Of a stretch of 64,000 bases of DNA, positions 19,183 to 28,883 are shown in pieces. Every line of letters starts with the position of its first letter. The first letter of the stretch is position 1. This DNA comes from G963422445 sp963422445 (lineage in GTDB: Bacteria; Pseudomonadota; Alphaproteobacteria; Thalassobaculales; Thalassobaculaceae): NCBI GenBank assembly GCA_963422445.2, contig OY729512.2, forward strand, positions 434,001 through 498,000, in the 5' to 3' direction. A program made the position numbers and the translations under genes. Under the pieces are notes generated by a model. It was not told where the DNA came from. It saw only the letters and a list, made by a program, of their open reading frames with translations, and searched no databases.

Positions 19183-20269
19183 CTAGTGGATTGATTCCAA
19201 CGCTTGGAACCCTCTTTTTCTTGCGGCGATGATGGTATCGGGATCGGCGATCCAGACGAAGGGCTTGGCTTCGGTGGTGTTGTGTTCGTCGATGACGCGG
19301 CGGATGGCGTCCTGGAGTTCGCGTACGGAGCGAAAGACGCCGTATTTGAGACGGCGTCGTGTCCGCTTGGCGAAGACGCCTTCGAGCGCGTTCAGCCACG
19401 CGCTCGAGGTGGGGGTGACGTGGAAGGTCCAGCGCGGATGGCGTGCGAGCCAGACCTGGACTTCTTTGTGCTTGTGAGTGGCGTCGTTGTCGAGGATGGC
19501 ATGGACCGGGACGCTGGCGGGTATCGTGTGCGCGATGCGGTTGAGGCATCTCGGGAACGCTTGGTGGCGATGCCGACTGGCGTGCTGGCCGATGACCGTG
19601 CCGTCGAGCACGGTCAGGGCGGCAAACAGCGTCGTCGTGCCGTTGCGCCTGGAATCATGTGTCATGGTGGCGCCGCGGCCTTTCTTCAGCGGCAGGCCGG
19701 GCTGTGTACGGTCGCGGGCCTGACTGTGCGACCTGTCATCGATCGACAGCACGACCGCGTGAGCCGGCGGCGCAACGGAGAGGCCGACGATGTCGGTCAG
19801 CGTCTCGAGGCAGGCGGGATCGTTCGAAAGCTTGAACTGCCGCCAGCGGTGCGGCATCAGGCCATGCGCCTGCCAGACCGCCCAGACCCTCGAAGCGGCA
19901 ACCCCCACAGCCTTCGCCATCGCCCGCAGCGTCCAGTGGGTCGCCGCGTGAGGCGGCGAGGTGTGGGTCAACCCGACGATCTTCGCCTCTGGCTCAGGAG
20001 CCAGAGGCGTCTTGCCCGGCGGACGCGTCTTGTCCCGCAGAAGTCCGTCCACACCTTCTTCCATAGAAGCGGTCCTGCCAGCGCCAGACACTGTTCTTCG
20101 CCTTGCCGGTCTCTCTCATGATGGCCATCGTGCCGAGCCCATCGTTGCTCAGAAGAACGATGCGCGCCCTCCAGACATGCTTCTGCGGGCTCTTCGGGTC
20201 CGAGACAACCGTTTCAAGGCGATGCCGATCGCCTGAAGTGAGCGTGAATGAAACACCAAGGCGCATCTT
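19183..20269 (-). pseudogene. IS630-family transposase in two frames
   Basis: The N-terminal part (start base 20269 or 20305) carries the helix-turn-helix with ARIVLLSNDGLG and SVWRWQDRF. One extra base near 20065 moves the reading to a second frame that starts MEEGVDGLLRDKTRPPG and carries the DDE domain (LSIDDRSHSQA, ILDNDATHKH, TSSAWLNALEG). Members of this family sometimes make a fused product by programmed frameshifting, so decay is likely but not certain. The first catalytic motif, DDR in place of the common DEK, is also unusual. Confidence 0.8.
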
Positions 20270-20335
20270 GCAGACCTCCGTGATCGACAAATCAGAAGAA
20301 CACAATAATGGATATATCTATAACGATCAGTCTAT
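19186..20335 (-). mobile_element. IS630-family insertion sequence, frameshifted
   Basis: Imperfect inverted ends: one reads CTAGTGGATTGATT, the other end complements to CTAATAGACTGATC. TA dinucleotides border both sides, as expected for IS630/Tc1 insertion. The internal transposase is in two overlapping frames. Confidence 0.7.
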
Positions 20336-20517
20336 TAGGAGTTTCTGGCGTCGTGCCTTTTCGGTCTCGAGCATTTGTTTTGGGCCGAGCACCATGACCT
20401 ATGCATAGCATTCATTGACAGACGTAATCAAAGCCGAAGGTACGGAGGCTCGGGCCGCGTGCGGTGCGATAACAGGATGAATGTCCCCGAGTTTCACGGC
20501 GCGGAAACGCTGACAGG

Positions 20518-21327
20518 TCATTTCGACAGCTTTCTTTTCAGTTGTAACAGGTCTTGCCAGGTCTTGCCCTTCTGCAGCGGCGAGCGGAGCAGATAAGCTG
20601 GATGCAGGATCGGCAGGACCGGGATTGGTTCGATCCCTTCTTCGGTCTGATAGGTAAACCAGCGGCCGCGAAGCCGCAAAATTCCCTCCTTGTCGCGGCG
20701 CAACAATGTCTTGGAGGCGACAGTGCCAACGAGAACCAGGATCTTTGGTGATACCAGCGCGATATGTTGCTGCAGGAACGGGAGACAGACGGCAATTTCA
20801 CCCGGTGTCGGATTACGATTGCCTGGCGGCCGCCAGGGCAAGACATTAGTGAGATAGATCGAATTTCTGTCGATGCCGATCGAGGCGAACATGCGATCGA
20901 GCAACTGCCCGCTCGCGCCGACAAAAGGACGGCCTTGTCTGTCTTCATCGGCTCCTGGCGCTTCGCCAACCAGCATGACATCTGCGGCGGGATTGCCATC
21001 GCCAAAGACCAGATTCATCGCCGTGTTCTTCAGGGTGCATCCTTCAAAGGACGCGACTGCCGCTCGCAACGCAGACAGATCGTTGGCCTGCTTTGCGATA
21101 TCTCGGGCCGTGTCTGCGGTTGAGGGAATCAGCTCATGCCGTGGTGCGGGCGAAGCCGGTGCGGTTTGCCGGTGCCTCGTTTGCGTCTGTTTTGCTGCGC
21201 TGTCGGCGAACCGATCGACAGGGTTCTCAAGCAGGATTTCGTCAACGCCGCTGTCGTGATACCATTCAAGCAAACTGACAAGCGCGAATCCCGGACCGGA
21301 AGCGGGGCTGACGGCAGATTCGTTCAT
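20518..21327 (-). CDS. Uracil-DNA glycosylase, family 4 type
   Basis: Removes uracil from DNA, 269 residues. The motifs are GEAPGADEDRQGRPFVG (near residue 135), LTNVLPWRPPGNRNPTP and the C-terminal HPAYLLRSP. The start ATG at base 21327 is used; the frame is open much further upstream, but that part is antisense to ETF-QO. Only one Cys (FEGCTLK) is seen where family 4 members with an iron-sulfur cluster have a Cys pair, a variant common in alphaproteobacteria, so cluster binding is uncertain. Divergent from ETF-QO by 84 bp. Confidence 0.88.
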   Translation of the reverse strand: MNESAVSPASGPGFALVSLLEWYHDSGVDEILLENPVDRFADSAAKQTQTRHRQTAPASPAPRHELIPSTADTARDIAKQANDLSALRAAVASFEGCTLKNTAMNLVFGDGNPAADVMLVGEAPGADEDRQGRPFVGASGQLLDRMFASIGIDRNSIYLTNVLPWRPPGNRNPTPGEIAVCLPFLQQHIALVSPKILVLVGTVASKTLLRRDKEGILRLRGRWFTYQTEEGIEPIPVLPILHPAYLLRSPLQKGKTWQDLLQLKRKLSK

Positions 21328-21411
21328 GTTTTCCTTCCCAATCATCTTGTCGGATCTGCGCCTCTGTGGCAGATATGCCACGAAACATGCTTTCGGGGAA
21401 GATGCGCGCCG

Positions 21412-23055
21412 ATGGAACGGGAGTCGATGGAATATGATGTGGTCGTTGTCGGAGCCGGTCCGTCCGGATTGTCCACAGCCATCCGGTTGCGGCAACTGGC
21501 GGAAGAGACGGAAACCGAGATGAGCGTCTGCGTCATCGAAAAGGGCTCCGAAGTCGGTGCGCATATCCTGTCTGGCGCGGTCCTCCAGACCAGTGCCCTC
21601 GACGAGCTGTTTTCCGACTGGAAGGATCGTGACGCACCGCTGCATACGCCGGTGAGCAAAGACCATTTCCTGTATCTCACGCGGCGCCACAGCGTCCGGC
21701 TCCCAACACCGCCACAAATGCACAACCATGGCAACTACATCATCAGCCTTGGCAATCTTTGCCGCTGGCTTGGTGAACAGGCCGAGGCGCTCGGGGTCGA
21801 GATCTATCCGGGTTTCGCCGCGGCGGAGATCCTTTATGCCGAAGACGGTTCAGTGCGTGGCATCGCGACCGGCGACATGGGGGTCGGCAAAGATGGTGAG
21901 CCGACAGATGCCTACACGCCTGGCATCGAACTGCATGCACGGCAGACGGTGTTTGCCGAAGGCTGCCGGGGATCGCTGACCAAATCGCTGTTCGAACGCT
22001 TTTCATTGCGTGACGGTGTCGATCCGCAAACTTACGCCATTGGCATCAAGGAATTGTGGGAAGTCGATCCCGCCGTGCACAAGCCCGGTGTGATTGTTCA
22101 CACGGTCGGGTGGCCGGTTGACTCGATGACCTATGGCGGATCGTTTCTGTATCATCTCGAGGACAATCAGGTTGCCGTCGGCTACGTGATCGGCCTTGAC
22201 TACGCCAACCCGCATCTCAGCCCGTTCGATGAATTCCAGCGCTTCAAGACTCATCCGGCGATCAGGCCTTATTTTGCGGGCGGCCGGCGCGTCGCCTATG
22301 GTGCCCGGGCCCTGAACGAGGGCGGGTTCCAGTCGATCCCGAAGCTGACGTTTCCTGGCGGCTTGATTGTGGGCTGTGCCGCCGGCTTCCTGAATGTGCC
22401 GAAAATCAAGGGTACCCATAATGCGATGAAATCCGGAATGCTGGCGGCTGCGGCGATCGTCGAGGCGCTCGAGGGGTCCGGGGAAGCACCGGCCGGCCTT
22501 GAGGCCGACAGCTACCCGGTACGTCTGAAAGCGAGTGAGGTCTGGGACGAATTGTACCGGGTTCGGAACATCCGGCCCGGTTTTCGGGCCGGGCTGTGGC
22601 TTGGATTGCTCCATGCCGCTGTTGATACCTATGTGTTCCGGGGAAAGGCGCCGTGGACCCTGCGGCATCACCCGGATCATGACTCCCTGCGCCTGGCCGC
22701 GCATTGCGAAAAAATCGACTACCCGAAGCCCGATGGCGAAACCAGCTTCGACAAACTGTCATCGGTGTTCATCTCGAACACCAACCATGTGGAAAACCAG
22801 CCGGTTCATCTCACTCTCAGGAATCCCAATGTTCCGGTCCAATTCAATCTTGAGCACTATGACGCACCAGAACAGCGATTTTGTCCGGCCGGCGTTTACG
22901 AAATCGTTTTTGACGACGCGGGGGAAAACCCGGCTCTTCAGATCAATGCCCAGAACTGTGTGCACTGCAAGACCTGCGATATCAAGGATATGACACAGAA
23001 CATCAATTGGGTGGTGCCGGAGGGTGCAGGCGGGCCTAACTACCCGAACATGTGA
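21412..23055 (+). CDS. Electron-transfer flavoprotein:ubiquinone oxidoreductase
   Basis: Inner-membrane-associated flavin/iron-sulfur enzyme that passes electrons from ETF to ubiquinone, about 547 residues. The FAD-binding opening is VVVVGAGPSGLSTAIRL and the C-terminal cluster motif is NCVHCKTCDIKD, with the extra conserved CPAGVYE Cys upstream. The start ATG at 21412 is used; the second ATG five codons later is also possible. A predicted lysine methyltransferase resembling ETF-beta methyltransferases occurs elsewhere in the window. Confidence 0.96.
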   Translation: MERESMEYDVVVVGAGPSGLSTAIRLRQLAEETETEMSVCVIEKGSEVGAHILSGAVLQTSALDELFSDWKDRDAPLHTPVSKDHFLYLTRRHSVRLPTPPQMHNHGNYIISLGNLCRWLGEQAEALGVEIYPGFAAAEILYAEDGSVRGIATGDMGVGKDGEPTDAYTPGIELHARQTVFAEGCRGSLTKSLFERFSLRDGVDPQTYAIGIKELWEVDPAVHKPGVIVHTVGWPVDSMTYGGSFLYHLEDNQVAVGYVIGLDYANPHLSPFDEFQRFKTHPAIRPYFAGGRRVAYGARALNEGGFQSIPKLTFPGGLIVGCAAGFLNVPKIKGTHNAMKSGMLAAAAIVEALEGSGEAPAGLEADSYPVRLKASEVWDELYRVRNIRPGFRAGLWLGLLHAAVDTYVFRGKAPWTLRHHPDHDSLRLAAHCEKIDYPKPDGETSFDKLSSVFISNTNHVENQPVHLTLRNPNVPVQFNLEHYDAPEQRFCPAGVYEIVFDDAGENPALQINAQNCVHCKTCDIKDMTQNINWVVPEGAGGPNYPNM

Positions 23056-23061
23056 GGAGAG

Positions 23062-24825
23062 ATGTGTATGCCACACGGCATCGCCATTGCAATTCGTGGT
23101 TTTGGCCTCGCCGTGTTGACCTTGATGGCCGGTTGCATGGCGCCGCAGACAATTGTGGAATTGGCACCGGCTCCGCCGATCATAAACTCGACGACTGCGG
23201 GCAGTTATCTGATGGCCCGGCAAGCGGCCAAGGTGAGGGATGCGGAGCGGGCGGCAGTCAGTTTCCAGAATGTACTGGCCCGGGATCCCGGAAACCGGAC
23301 GGTGGTTCGCCAAGCCTTTTTCTCCGAGCTCCAGCGCGGGAATATCCCGGCCGCCGTTGGGCTGGTCAGAGACGGCGAAAAAAACGGTCTCGTGACGCCG
23401 TTCATGCATACGGTTCTTGCGCTCGACCGCACCGCCAACATGGCCTGGCCGGAAGCCCAGGCCTACCTTTCCCAAGCCCAGAAATCGCCTTGGAACCAAG
23501 CCCTTGTTCCGCTTCTGAGTGGATGGATGTCGGTCGGACAAGGAGACGGCGAAGGAGCGCAAGCGGCCTTCCGGAAAGTCGGATCAATGCCGGGGTTCGA
23601 GTATCTCGCGCTCAAACATGTCGGACATGCTGCCCGCCTCTCGGGGGATCTCGCGTCAGCAGACCGGGCCTTTAGGAAGGCGCTGAACAGCAAGGCCAAT
23701 CCGTCATTGCGGCTCGTCGTTGCCGCGTCATTGCATTTTGCCGCGACCGGGCGTCTGGAGACCGCCCGGGAGGTCGTTGCCTCAAGGCCCAATCTCAACC
23801 ACGAATTCCCGACATTGTCCAGCCAGCTGGACCGTGCCGCGGCCGGGGCGACCGTGCCGGGTCTGGTGTCTTCCGCAGCCGGCGGGATGTCCGAAGCGCT
23901 GTTCGATATTGCGAATGTTCTGAAGCGCGAACCCGGTAACGGGCAGGCGATGATCCTGGCACAGCTCGCTTTGTACATGAATCCGGCATGTTCGGTCGCT
24001 CGGCTGCTGGCTGGTGAAATTCTTGATACTCGCGGCCGGCACGCCAGTGCATTGGACCTCTATCGCGCCATTCCGGAAACGTCGATCTACCATTCCGCGG
24101 CGCAATTGCGAGAGGCCGCGAGTCTGCACGACCTTGGTCAGACCGATGATGCCATCCGGACTCTCCGGGCTTTGGCCAAGCGGCAACCGACGGTGCCGGG
24201 ACCGTGGATCCAGATTGGCGACATCGAAAGTCAGAGAAAACGCTGGTCGGAAGCGATTGCCGCCTATGACAATGCCTTCGAGCGCATCGGAGCGACGCAG
24301 CAGGGTCATTGGAACCTTTATTTTACACGTGGCATCGCATTTGACCGCGGTAAGCAGTGGGACCGTGCCGAGGCGGATTTTCTGGCGGCTCTCGAACTGT
24401 TCCAGGATCAACCTTACGTCATGAACTATCTCGGTTATTCTTGGACGGAACAGGGTGTCAATCTCGACAAGGCCGAAGTGATGATCAAGAAAGCCGCGCA
24501 ACTGCGTCCCAATGACGGCTACATCATCGACAGTCTCGGCTGGATCCTGTATCGCACCGGCCGATTCGGGAAAGCTGTCGAGAGGCTCGAACATGCGGTG
24601 CGCCTGCGTCCCAACGATCCGACGATCAACGATCATCTCGGTGATGCGTACTGGCGGGTCGGGCGACGGGTCGAGGCGCGGTTCCAATGGCGGCGGGTGC
24701 TCGGCATGAAACCCGAAGTCGATCTTGTCGGCACCATCGAAACCAAGCTGAAACAGGGCCTGCCGCCGGTGCCGACCGAGGCTGAAGGCCGGAGAACCGG
24801 TGACAATGACCAACCCGGCGCTTGA
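23062..24825 (+). CDS. TPR-repeat lipoprotein
   Basis: Envelope lipoprotein of 587 residues. The signal peptide ends in the lipobox LMAGC (Cys about residue 25), then comes a long array of tetratricopeptide-like repeats, clearest in the C-terminal third (YLGYSWTEQGVNLDKAEVMI, then IIDSLGWILYRTGRFGKAVE). This layout is common beside ispE in alphaproteobacteria. It follows ETF-QO by 6 bp and overlaps ispE by 20 bp, so the three are probably one transcript. Its partner is unknown. Confidence 0.87.
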   Translation: MCMPHGIAIAIRGFGLAVLTLMAGCMAPQTIVELAPAPPIINSTTAGSYLMARQAAKVRDAERAAVSFQNVLARDPGNRTVVRQAFFSELQRGNIPAAVGLVRDGEKNGLVTPFMHTVLALDRTANMAWPEAQAYLSQAQKSPWNQALVPLLSGWMSVGQGDGEGAQAAFRKVGSMPGFEYLALKHVGHAARLSGDLASADRAFRKALNSKANPSLRLVVAASLHFAATGRLETAREVVASRPNLNHEFPTLSSQLDRAAAGATVPGLVSSAAGGMSEALFDIANVLKREPGNGQAMILAQLALYMNPACSVARLLAGEILDTRGRHASALDLYRAIPETSIYHSAAQLREAASLHDLGQTDDAIRTLRALAKRQPTVPGPWIQIGDIESQRKRWSEAIAAYDNAFERIGATQQGHWNLYFTRGIAFDRGKQWDRAEADFLAALELFQDQPYVMNYLGYSWTEQGVNLDKAEVMIKKAAQLRPNDGYIIDSLGWILYRTGRFGKAVERLEHAVRLRPNDPTINDHLGDAYWRVGRRVEARFQWRRVLGMKPEVDLVGTIETKLKQGLPPVPTEAEGRRTGDNDQPGA

Positions 24826-25675
24826 CTGCGTCGCGCCGGCAAAACTGAACCTGAGCCTTCGGGTGCTTGGCCGGAGAGCCGACGGTTATCATCTGCTTGA
24901 CGGTCTAACCGCGTTTTGCCAATTCGGTGACAGGCTGCGTGTCCGATTCGGATGCTGGCGGGACCGGATTGCGGTCACCGGCCGGTTTGCGGCGGCGCTT
25001 GACGGTCCGAACATCGTGACTACCGTTCTTGCTCGCTACCGGGCGCTGACCGGTTGGCCCGAGGAGATCGACATAGACATAGACAAGCGCATCCCGGTTG
25101 CGGCTGGTCTCGGCGGCGGGTCGGCGGACGCAGCGGCGTTGCTGCGGATTTTACAGGCCCATTCGCCCGATCCGCTTGGCGATGACGCATTGTTTCAGCT
25201 GGCGTTGGAAATTGGTGCCGATGTGCCGGCTTGTCTGCGCTCGTGGCCCGTCCGCGTGAGCGGCATCGGGGAGACGTTGCGGCCCGTCGCAGGGCCCGTG
25301 CCGGCATGCCATTTGGTGCTGGTCAACACCGGCACGGCGGTGTCGTCGGCATCGGTGTTTCATGGGTTCGCAGGGCCCTATTCGAAGCCTGCAGACGATT
25401 GCGGCTGGGCCGATCTGGTGGCGCCGCCGCCGGCCGGTACGAGATCACGCTTGCCGAACGATCTGATTGCGGCAGCGTGTCTTCAGGAACCGGTACTGTC
25501 CGAGGTAATGACCCGTCTGGCGCTTGCCCCCGGGCTTAGCCGATTCGGCATGTCTGGTAGCGGTGCGACATGTTTCGGGATTTTCGGGGCAACCGACGCG
25601 GTTGCCGCGACGCGGGCTGTCGCCGGGTTTCGGGGACTTGGCTGGTGGTCGATCCGAACGGCGTTCCTGGTTTGA
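24806..25675 (+). CDS. ispE: 4-diphosphocytidyl-2-C-methyl-D-erythritol kinase
   Basis: GHMP-family kinase of the MEP isoprenoid pathway, 289 residues. The N-terminus has CVAPAKLNLSLRVLGRRADG, the ATP loop is PVAAGLGGGSADAAALL (near residue 95), and the C-terminal glycine loop is GMSGSGATCFGIF. The ATG at 24806 is inside the end of the TPR gene (an upstream GTG is equally in frame). Two of the usual motifs are slightly diverged but the catalytic Asp in the second loop is kept. Confidence 0.93.
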   Translation: MTNPALDCVAPAKLNLSLRVLGRRADGYHLLDGLTAFCQFGDRLRVRFGCWRDRIAVTGRFAAALDGPNIVTTVLARYRALTGWPEEIDIDIDKRIPVAAGLGGGSADAAALLRILQAHSPDPLGDDALFQLALEIGADVPACLRSWPVRVSGIGETLRPVAGPVPACHLVLVNTGTAVSSASVFHGFAGPYSKPADDCGWADLVAPPPAGTRSRLPNDLIAAACLQEPVLSEVMTRLALAPGLSRFGMSGSGATCFGIFGATDAVAATRAVAGFRGLGWWSIRTAFLV

Positions 25676-25791
25676 CGCGGGCGGGTTGCCGCGATCGTAC
25701 CTGACGGAAGATTGCAGGCTGGCGGGTTAACCGTCATGGTTATCTCGGAACGAGGGGGCCGGTCGATCCGAACGACGTGTGGAGAAATGGC

Positions 25792-26652
25792 GTGAACGAT
25801 CCGGAACCACCGTGGATAGTCGAAGGTGTGGATATCGCCATCCGCAATGCGGCGCACCGTGATGCGGCGGCCGCTGGCATGACAGTCGGCGCCTGGATTG
25901 AACGGATAATACTGGCCGAAGTCTGGATAACGCCGCCAGCATCGGACGAGATGTCGAGTCCGGTTATCGATAATCGCATGCTTGATGCGATCCGGGCCGA
26001 GTTCGATGCCTCTCAGAACCGTATCGACAGTGCCCTTCGACCAGTTGCGTTGACGTTGCAGGATCTTGCGCAGCGGCTCGCGGCCCGGCCGATCCGGGAA
26101 AGCGAACCGGCCCCGAGCGAGGTCGCCGGACCGGAGGCGGTTTCCGAATCAGAGCGGCGCGCCATTCCGCCACCGCCAACGCAGTCATTCAATCCCGATA
26201 TCGATCTATCGGGGCTTCCGGTTCCGGTGCAACCCCGGCCCGCAAAGGCTCCCGGTGATGACGATCAAGCGACGGGTTCCGGAACCGTTGAACCGCTGCC
26301 GCCGTCAGCCGGATTGTCTGTGACCCTTGCGGAGTCTGATTTTGAGGCGCCCACCGGGGCGCCGAAGCCGGCCCCGGTGGGCGCCGCGCCGGATCGACCC
26401 GCGCACGACCCCCGGCCGCCGGGCAGAAAGTCCGGCCGGACGCTCGGCAGGGTATCACTGATACTGACTGCCGTTGCGATTGTGGTCTATCTTTTTGCCG
26501 AGCCACTGGGCCTGGACAGCGTACGGGCTATTGTCGATGATGCGGTGGCTGTGCGAGCGACCACTGCGTGGCAGACCGTCAGCCAGGCGTCCAGCGAAGC
26601 CCGGCAGACGGCGTCGGACTGGTTCTGGTCGACTCGGGCGGCTGGAAAATAG
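25792..26652 (+). CDS. Single-pass membrane protein with PodJ-like N-terminal motif
   Basis: About 286 residues. The first 40 residues read P-W-x-V-E-G-V, then AAHRDAAAAGMTVGAWIERII, the pattern seen at the start of PodJ/SpmX-type polar localization factors. A Pro-rich, low-complexity linker (residues about 110-215) and one hydrophobic segment (ILTAVAIVVYLFAEPLGL, near 225-245) follow. The GTG at 25792 best fits the motif. It converges with a 120-residue protein that has the same opening motif. Function unknown; a scaffold or localization role is inferred. Confidence 0.7.
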   Translation: MNDPEPPWIVEGVDIAIRNAAHRDAAAAGMTVGAWIERIILAEVWITPPASDEMSSPVIDNRMLDAIRAEFDASQNRIDSALRPVALTLQDLAQRLAARPIRESEPAPSEVAGPEAVSESERRAIPPPPTQSFNPDIDLSGLPVPVQPRPAKAPGDDDQATGSGTVEPLPPSAGLSVTLAESDFEAPTGAPKPAPVGAAPDRPAHDPRPPGRKSGRTLGRVSLILTAVAIVVYLFAEPLGLDSVRAIVDDAVAVRATTAWQTVSQASSEARQTASDWFWSTRAAGK

Positions 26653-26677
26653 GCGGTTGTCCTGCTTGGTTCCCAGG

Positions 26678-27040
26678 TCACAAGGCTGATTGAGCATCCG
26701 GCGGTGACGCGGTGTCGTCCGGTTCGAGAGTTTCAACCACTTGCGTCACGATTTCGGTGAGTGATCCGGCCAAGGCAAGGATCCTGGCATCGGATTGTTC
26801 CAGGCGGTCGCCGATGTAGTGGCGGAGGGCGTCGAGCGAAGCGTCCGACGGCGCCTCGATCGAACGGGGTGAATCGTCGTACCCAGCGGCAACCATAGGG
26901 CCTTGAGAGACAGCTCGGCTAAGCCATGCGCCCAGTGCCACACCGTCTTCCGCGGCGGCAGCTGCCGCAGCATGTTGCACTTCCTCGGAGACGCCTTCGA
27001 TCTCCCAGGGCAGGTTGGTATCGGAACCATTGTCTTCCAT
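26678..27040 (-). CDS. Short protein with PodJ-like N-terminal motif
   Basis: About 120 residues, cytosolic, without membrane segments. It begins with LPWEIEGVSEEVQHAAAAAA and GVALGAWLSRAV, the same opening as the convergent gene 25 bp away, then an acidic helix with ALRHYIGDRLEQSDARILAL that could form a coiled coil. The ATG at base 27040 is chosen because the frame upstream overlaps a tRNA on the opposite strand. It lies immediately before tRNA-Gln. A regulatory or adaptor role is only a guess. Confidence 0.6.
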   Translation of the reverse strand: MEDNGSDTNLPWEIEGVSEEVQHAAAAAAAEDGVALGAWLSRAVSQGPMVAAGYDDSPRSIEAPSDASLDALRHYIGDRLEQSDARILALAGSLTEIVTQVVETLEPDDTASPPDAQSAL

Positions 27041-27276
27041 CAGAGTCTCGCGGAACTGGCCATCATGAACGTTTATATCCCGGACCACGGCGTTGCGCGT
27101 CCAGATTACACCGGAGCTTCGTGTTGTGGATACAGAACCTGCAAGGATGTCTGTAGATGTACGCAAGATACAAACCACAGCTGCGCCCGATCGGGAACAA
27201 GCCCCGATCAAGTTCCGACAGCCGTTTTTATGCGACTTGCCGGATCGGCCCAAGTCATATAGTCTCCGGCAGTCGG

Positions 27277-27351
27277 TGGGGCGTAGCCAAGTGGCCAAGG
27301 CAACGGGTTTTGATCCCGTGATCGCAGGTTCGAGTCCTGCCGCCCCAGCCA
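27277..27351 (+). tRNA. tRNA-Gln (TTG anticodon)
   Basis: 75-nt cloverleaf with encoded CCA: acceptor stem TGGGGCG pairing with CGCCCCA, T-loop GTTCGAGTCC, and an anticodon loop TTTTGAT centred on TTG. D-arm and short variable loop are normal. A decayed accessory region begins just after it. Confidence 0.95.
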
Positions 27352-28883
27352 GTTGAACCAGGACGGTTGGCGCAGAGTCTCGTACAAGCGGGTACGGCGA
27401 ACTTTCTGGCCCCATGCCGCCGGCCGATGCAAGCGGCATTTCGCCGAAGGCGTTTACGGTCGGCTGGTCCGCGGTACCCGTTCCAGTCGAACCGAACATG
27501 GCTGCGGATCCAAGACTCACTTGGCCTGGATGGTGCCGCGTCAAGTCCAGCCTCTTGGTCTCCAGCCTCAGGACGGCCAAAGATTCGAAGACCCGGATGG
27601 TCTCCGGGTTGCGCTTCGGGAAACCGTGGACGAAGAATCCAAGCTCATCGCGGCGAAACAGCGAGTAATCACGCTGATAACGAAGCACGGCAGACTGGCC
27701 TTGGAGTCTACCCGTTCCGCAAGGACGATGCGGGATCGGTAGACCAACGCAGGATGAAGGGCGTGGAACAACGTTCGACCGTCCGCACACGCAAAATTTC
27801 AAAGCCTTCACCGACTTCGGGATTGATCGATTGAGCCGGATCAACCGTTTTGCCGGCAAGACGACGGCGCTCGAAGCGCTGTTACCCTTGTGCGGCGCCG
27901 GCAATCCGCAAATGGCGCTCGATGCCCCTGGGGTCCGGGGACTCGATCTGTGCGCGGGTTCGCCAAGACTCGAGACGTTGTGGACGCTGCTATTCGTTGC
28001 TCGCAGCAAGACCTAGACCGTGAAAATCGAAGGATGTTACAAGGACCTCGGACAGCCGACGTTGAGCGTTACGCTTGCATCTCCCGACCTTGTCGAAATT
28101 CCCCTCGACGGTGACGCGGACTCGTCGGGGTTCGATATATCGAACCGGAGAAAGATTCTGTTTTCGTTCAAGGTCTCCTCGAACCCGCCGGCCGAAGGCC
28201 GCGTGCGCATAGCAGACAGACGCCTTCAGGTCGACCGGTCCGCTTTTTTCACGACCACTCCATGTGGTGATTCTGTCATCGCGTATCGAAAATACCCTTG
28301 AAGACGTCATGCGTCTTGGCCAACTTCAGAAACGAAAGCAGGAGGAATTTCTGATCAAGGCATTGCGGATTGTAGAACTCGGCCTTCTGAGCATCGAAGA
28401 AAATTCGGCAAGAGGAACACCGATGATATAGGGCGTTAGCGGGCGTCCGGACCTCATCCCTTTGACGGTCATAGGCCAAGGAGTGGCGCGAATCGCGAGA
28501 TTGCTTCTGGCGATCTGGGCGGCACCCAACAGCGTTGTTCTAGCGGGCGAGATCGAGAACGGATTTCATCATTCCGTGTTAAACTGGGTCTGGCCGGCGG
28601 TGAATGCCGTGGCTGAACCAAGACACGGATTGTCGCTACGACCCATAATTTCGAGTGAGTGAAAGCAGCCTGTCACGATCTTGACAAAAACAGCGTCCTC
28701 CTTCACCTGCTCGATAGCGTTGATAATGCAATTCGGTGTGTCCGCTTTGGCAGTGATGAGCTTGAGGCAGCGATTTCGCACAATCTGGAGATTCGCTCAC
28801 GAGGGGTCATCTGCGAACATTGAAAAGGCGCAACGATCGCATGTTGAAGGGAGCGGCGGAATTTCTCGAAACCGTCGCGAAAC
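27352..28883. other. Decayed region after tRNA-Gln without an intact gene
   Basis: About 1.5 kb in which only short frames of mixed strand are found. Some minus-strand pieces have protein-like composition (for example 28569-28781, with KADTPNCIINAIEQVKEDAV, and 28276-28479, with FLLLSFLKLAKTHDVF), which suggests one or two genes broken by several indels. No known family was recognised. Local codon use is less GC-rich than in the core genes. Confidence 0.5.

Noticed and set aside
26678..28009. 443-residue version of the short PodJ-motif protein
   Set aside because: The upstream part runs antisense through tRNA-Gln and has no protein resemblance; only the last 120 codons carry the motif.
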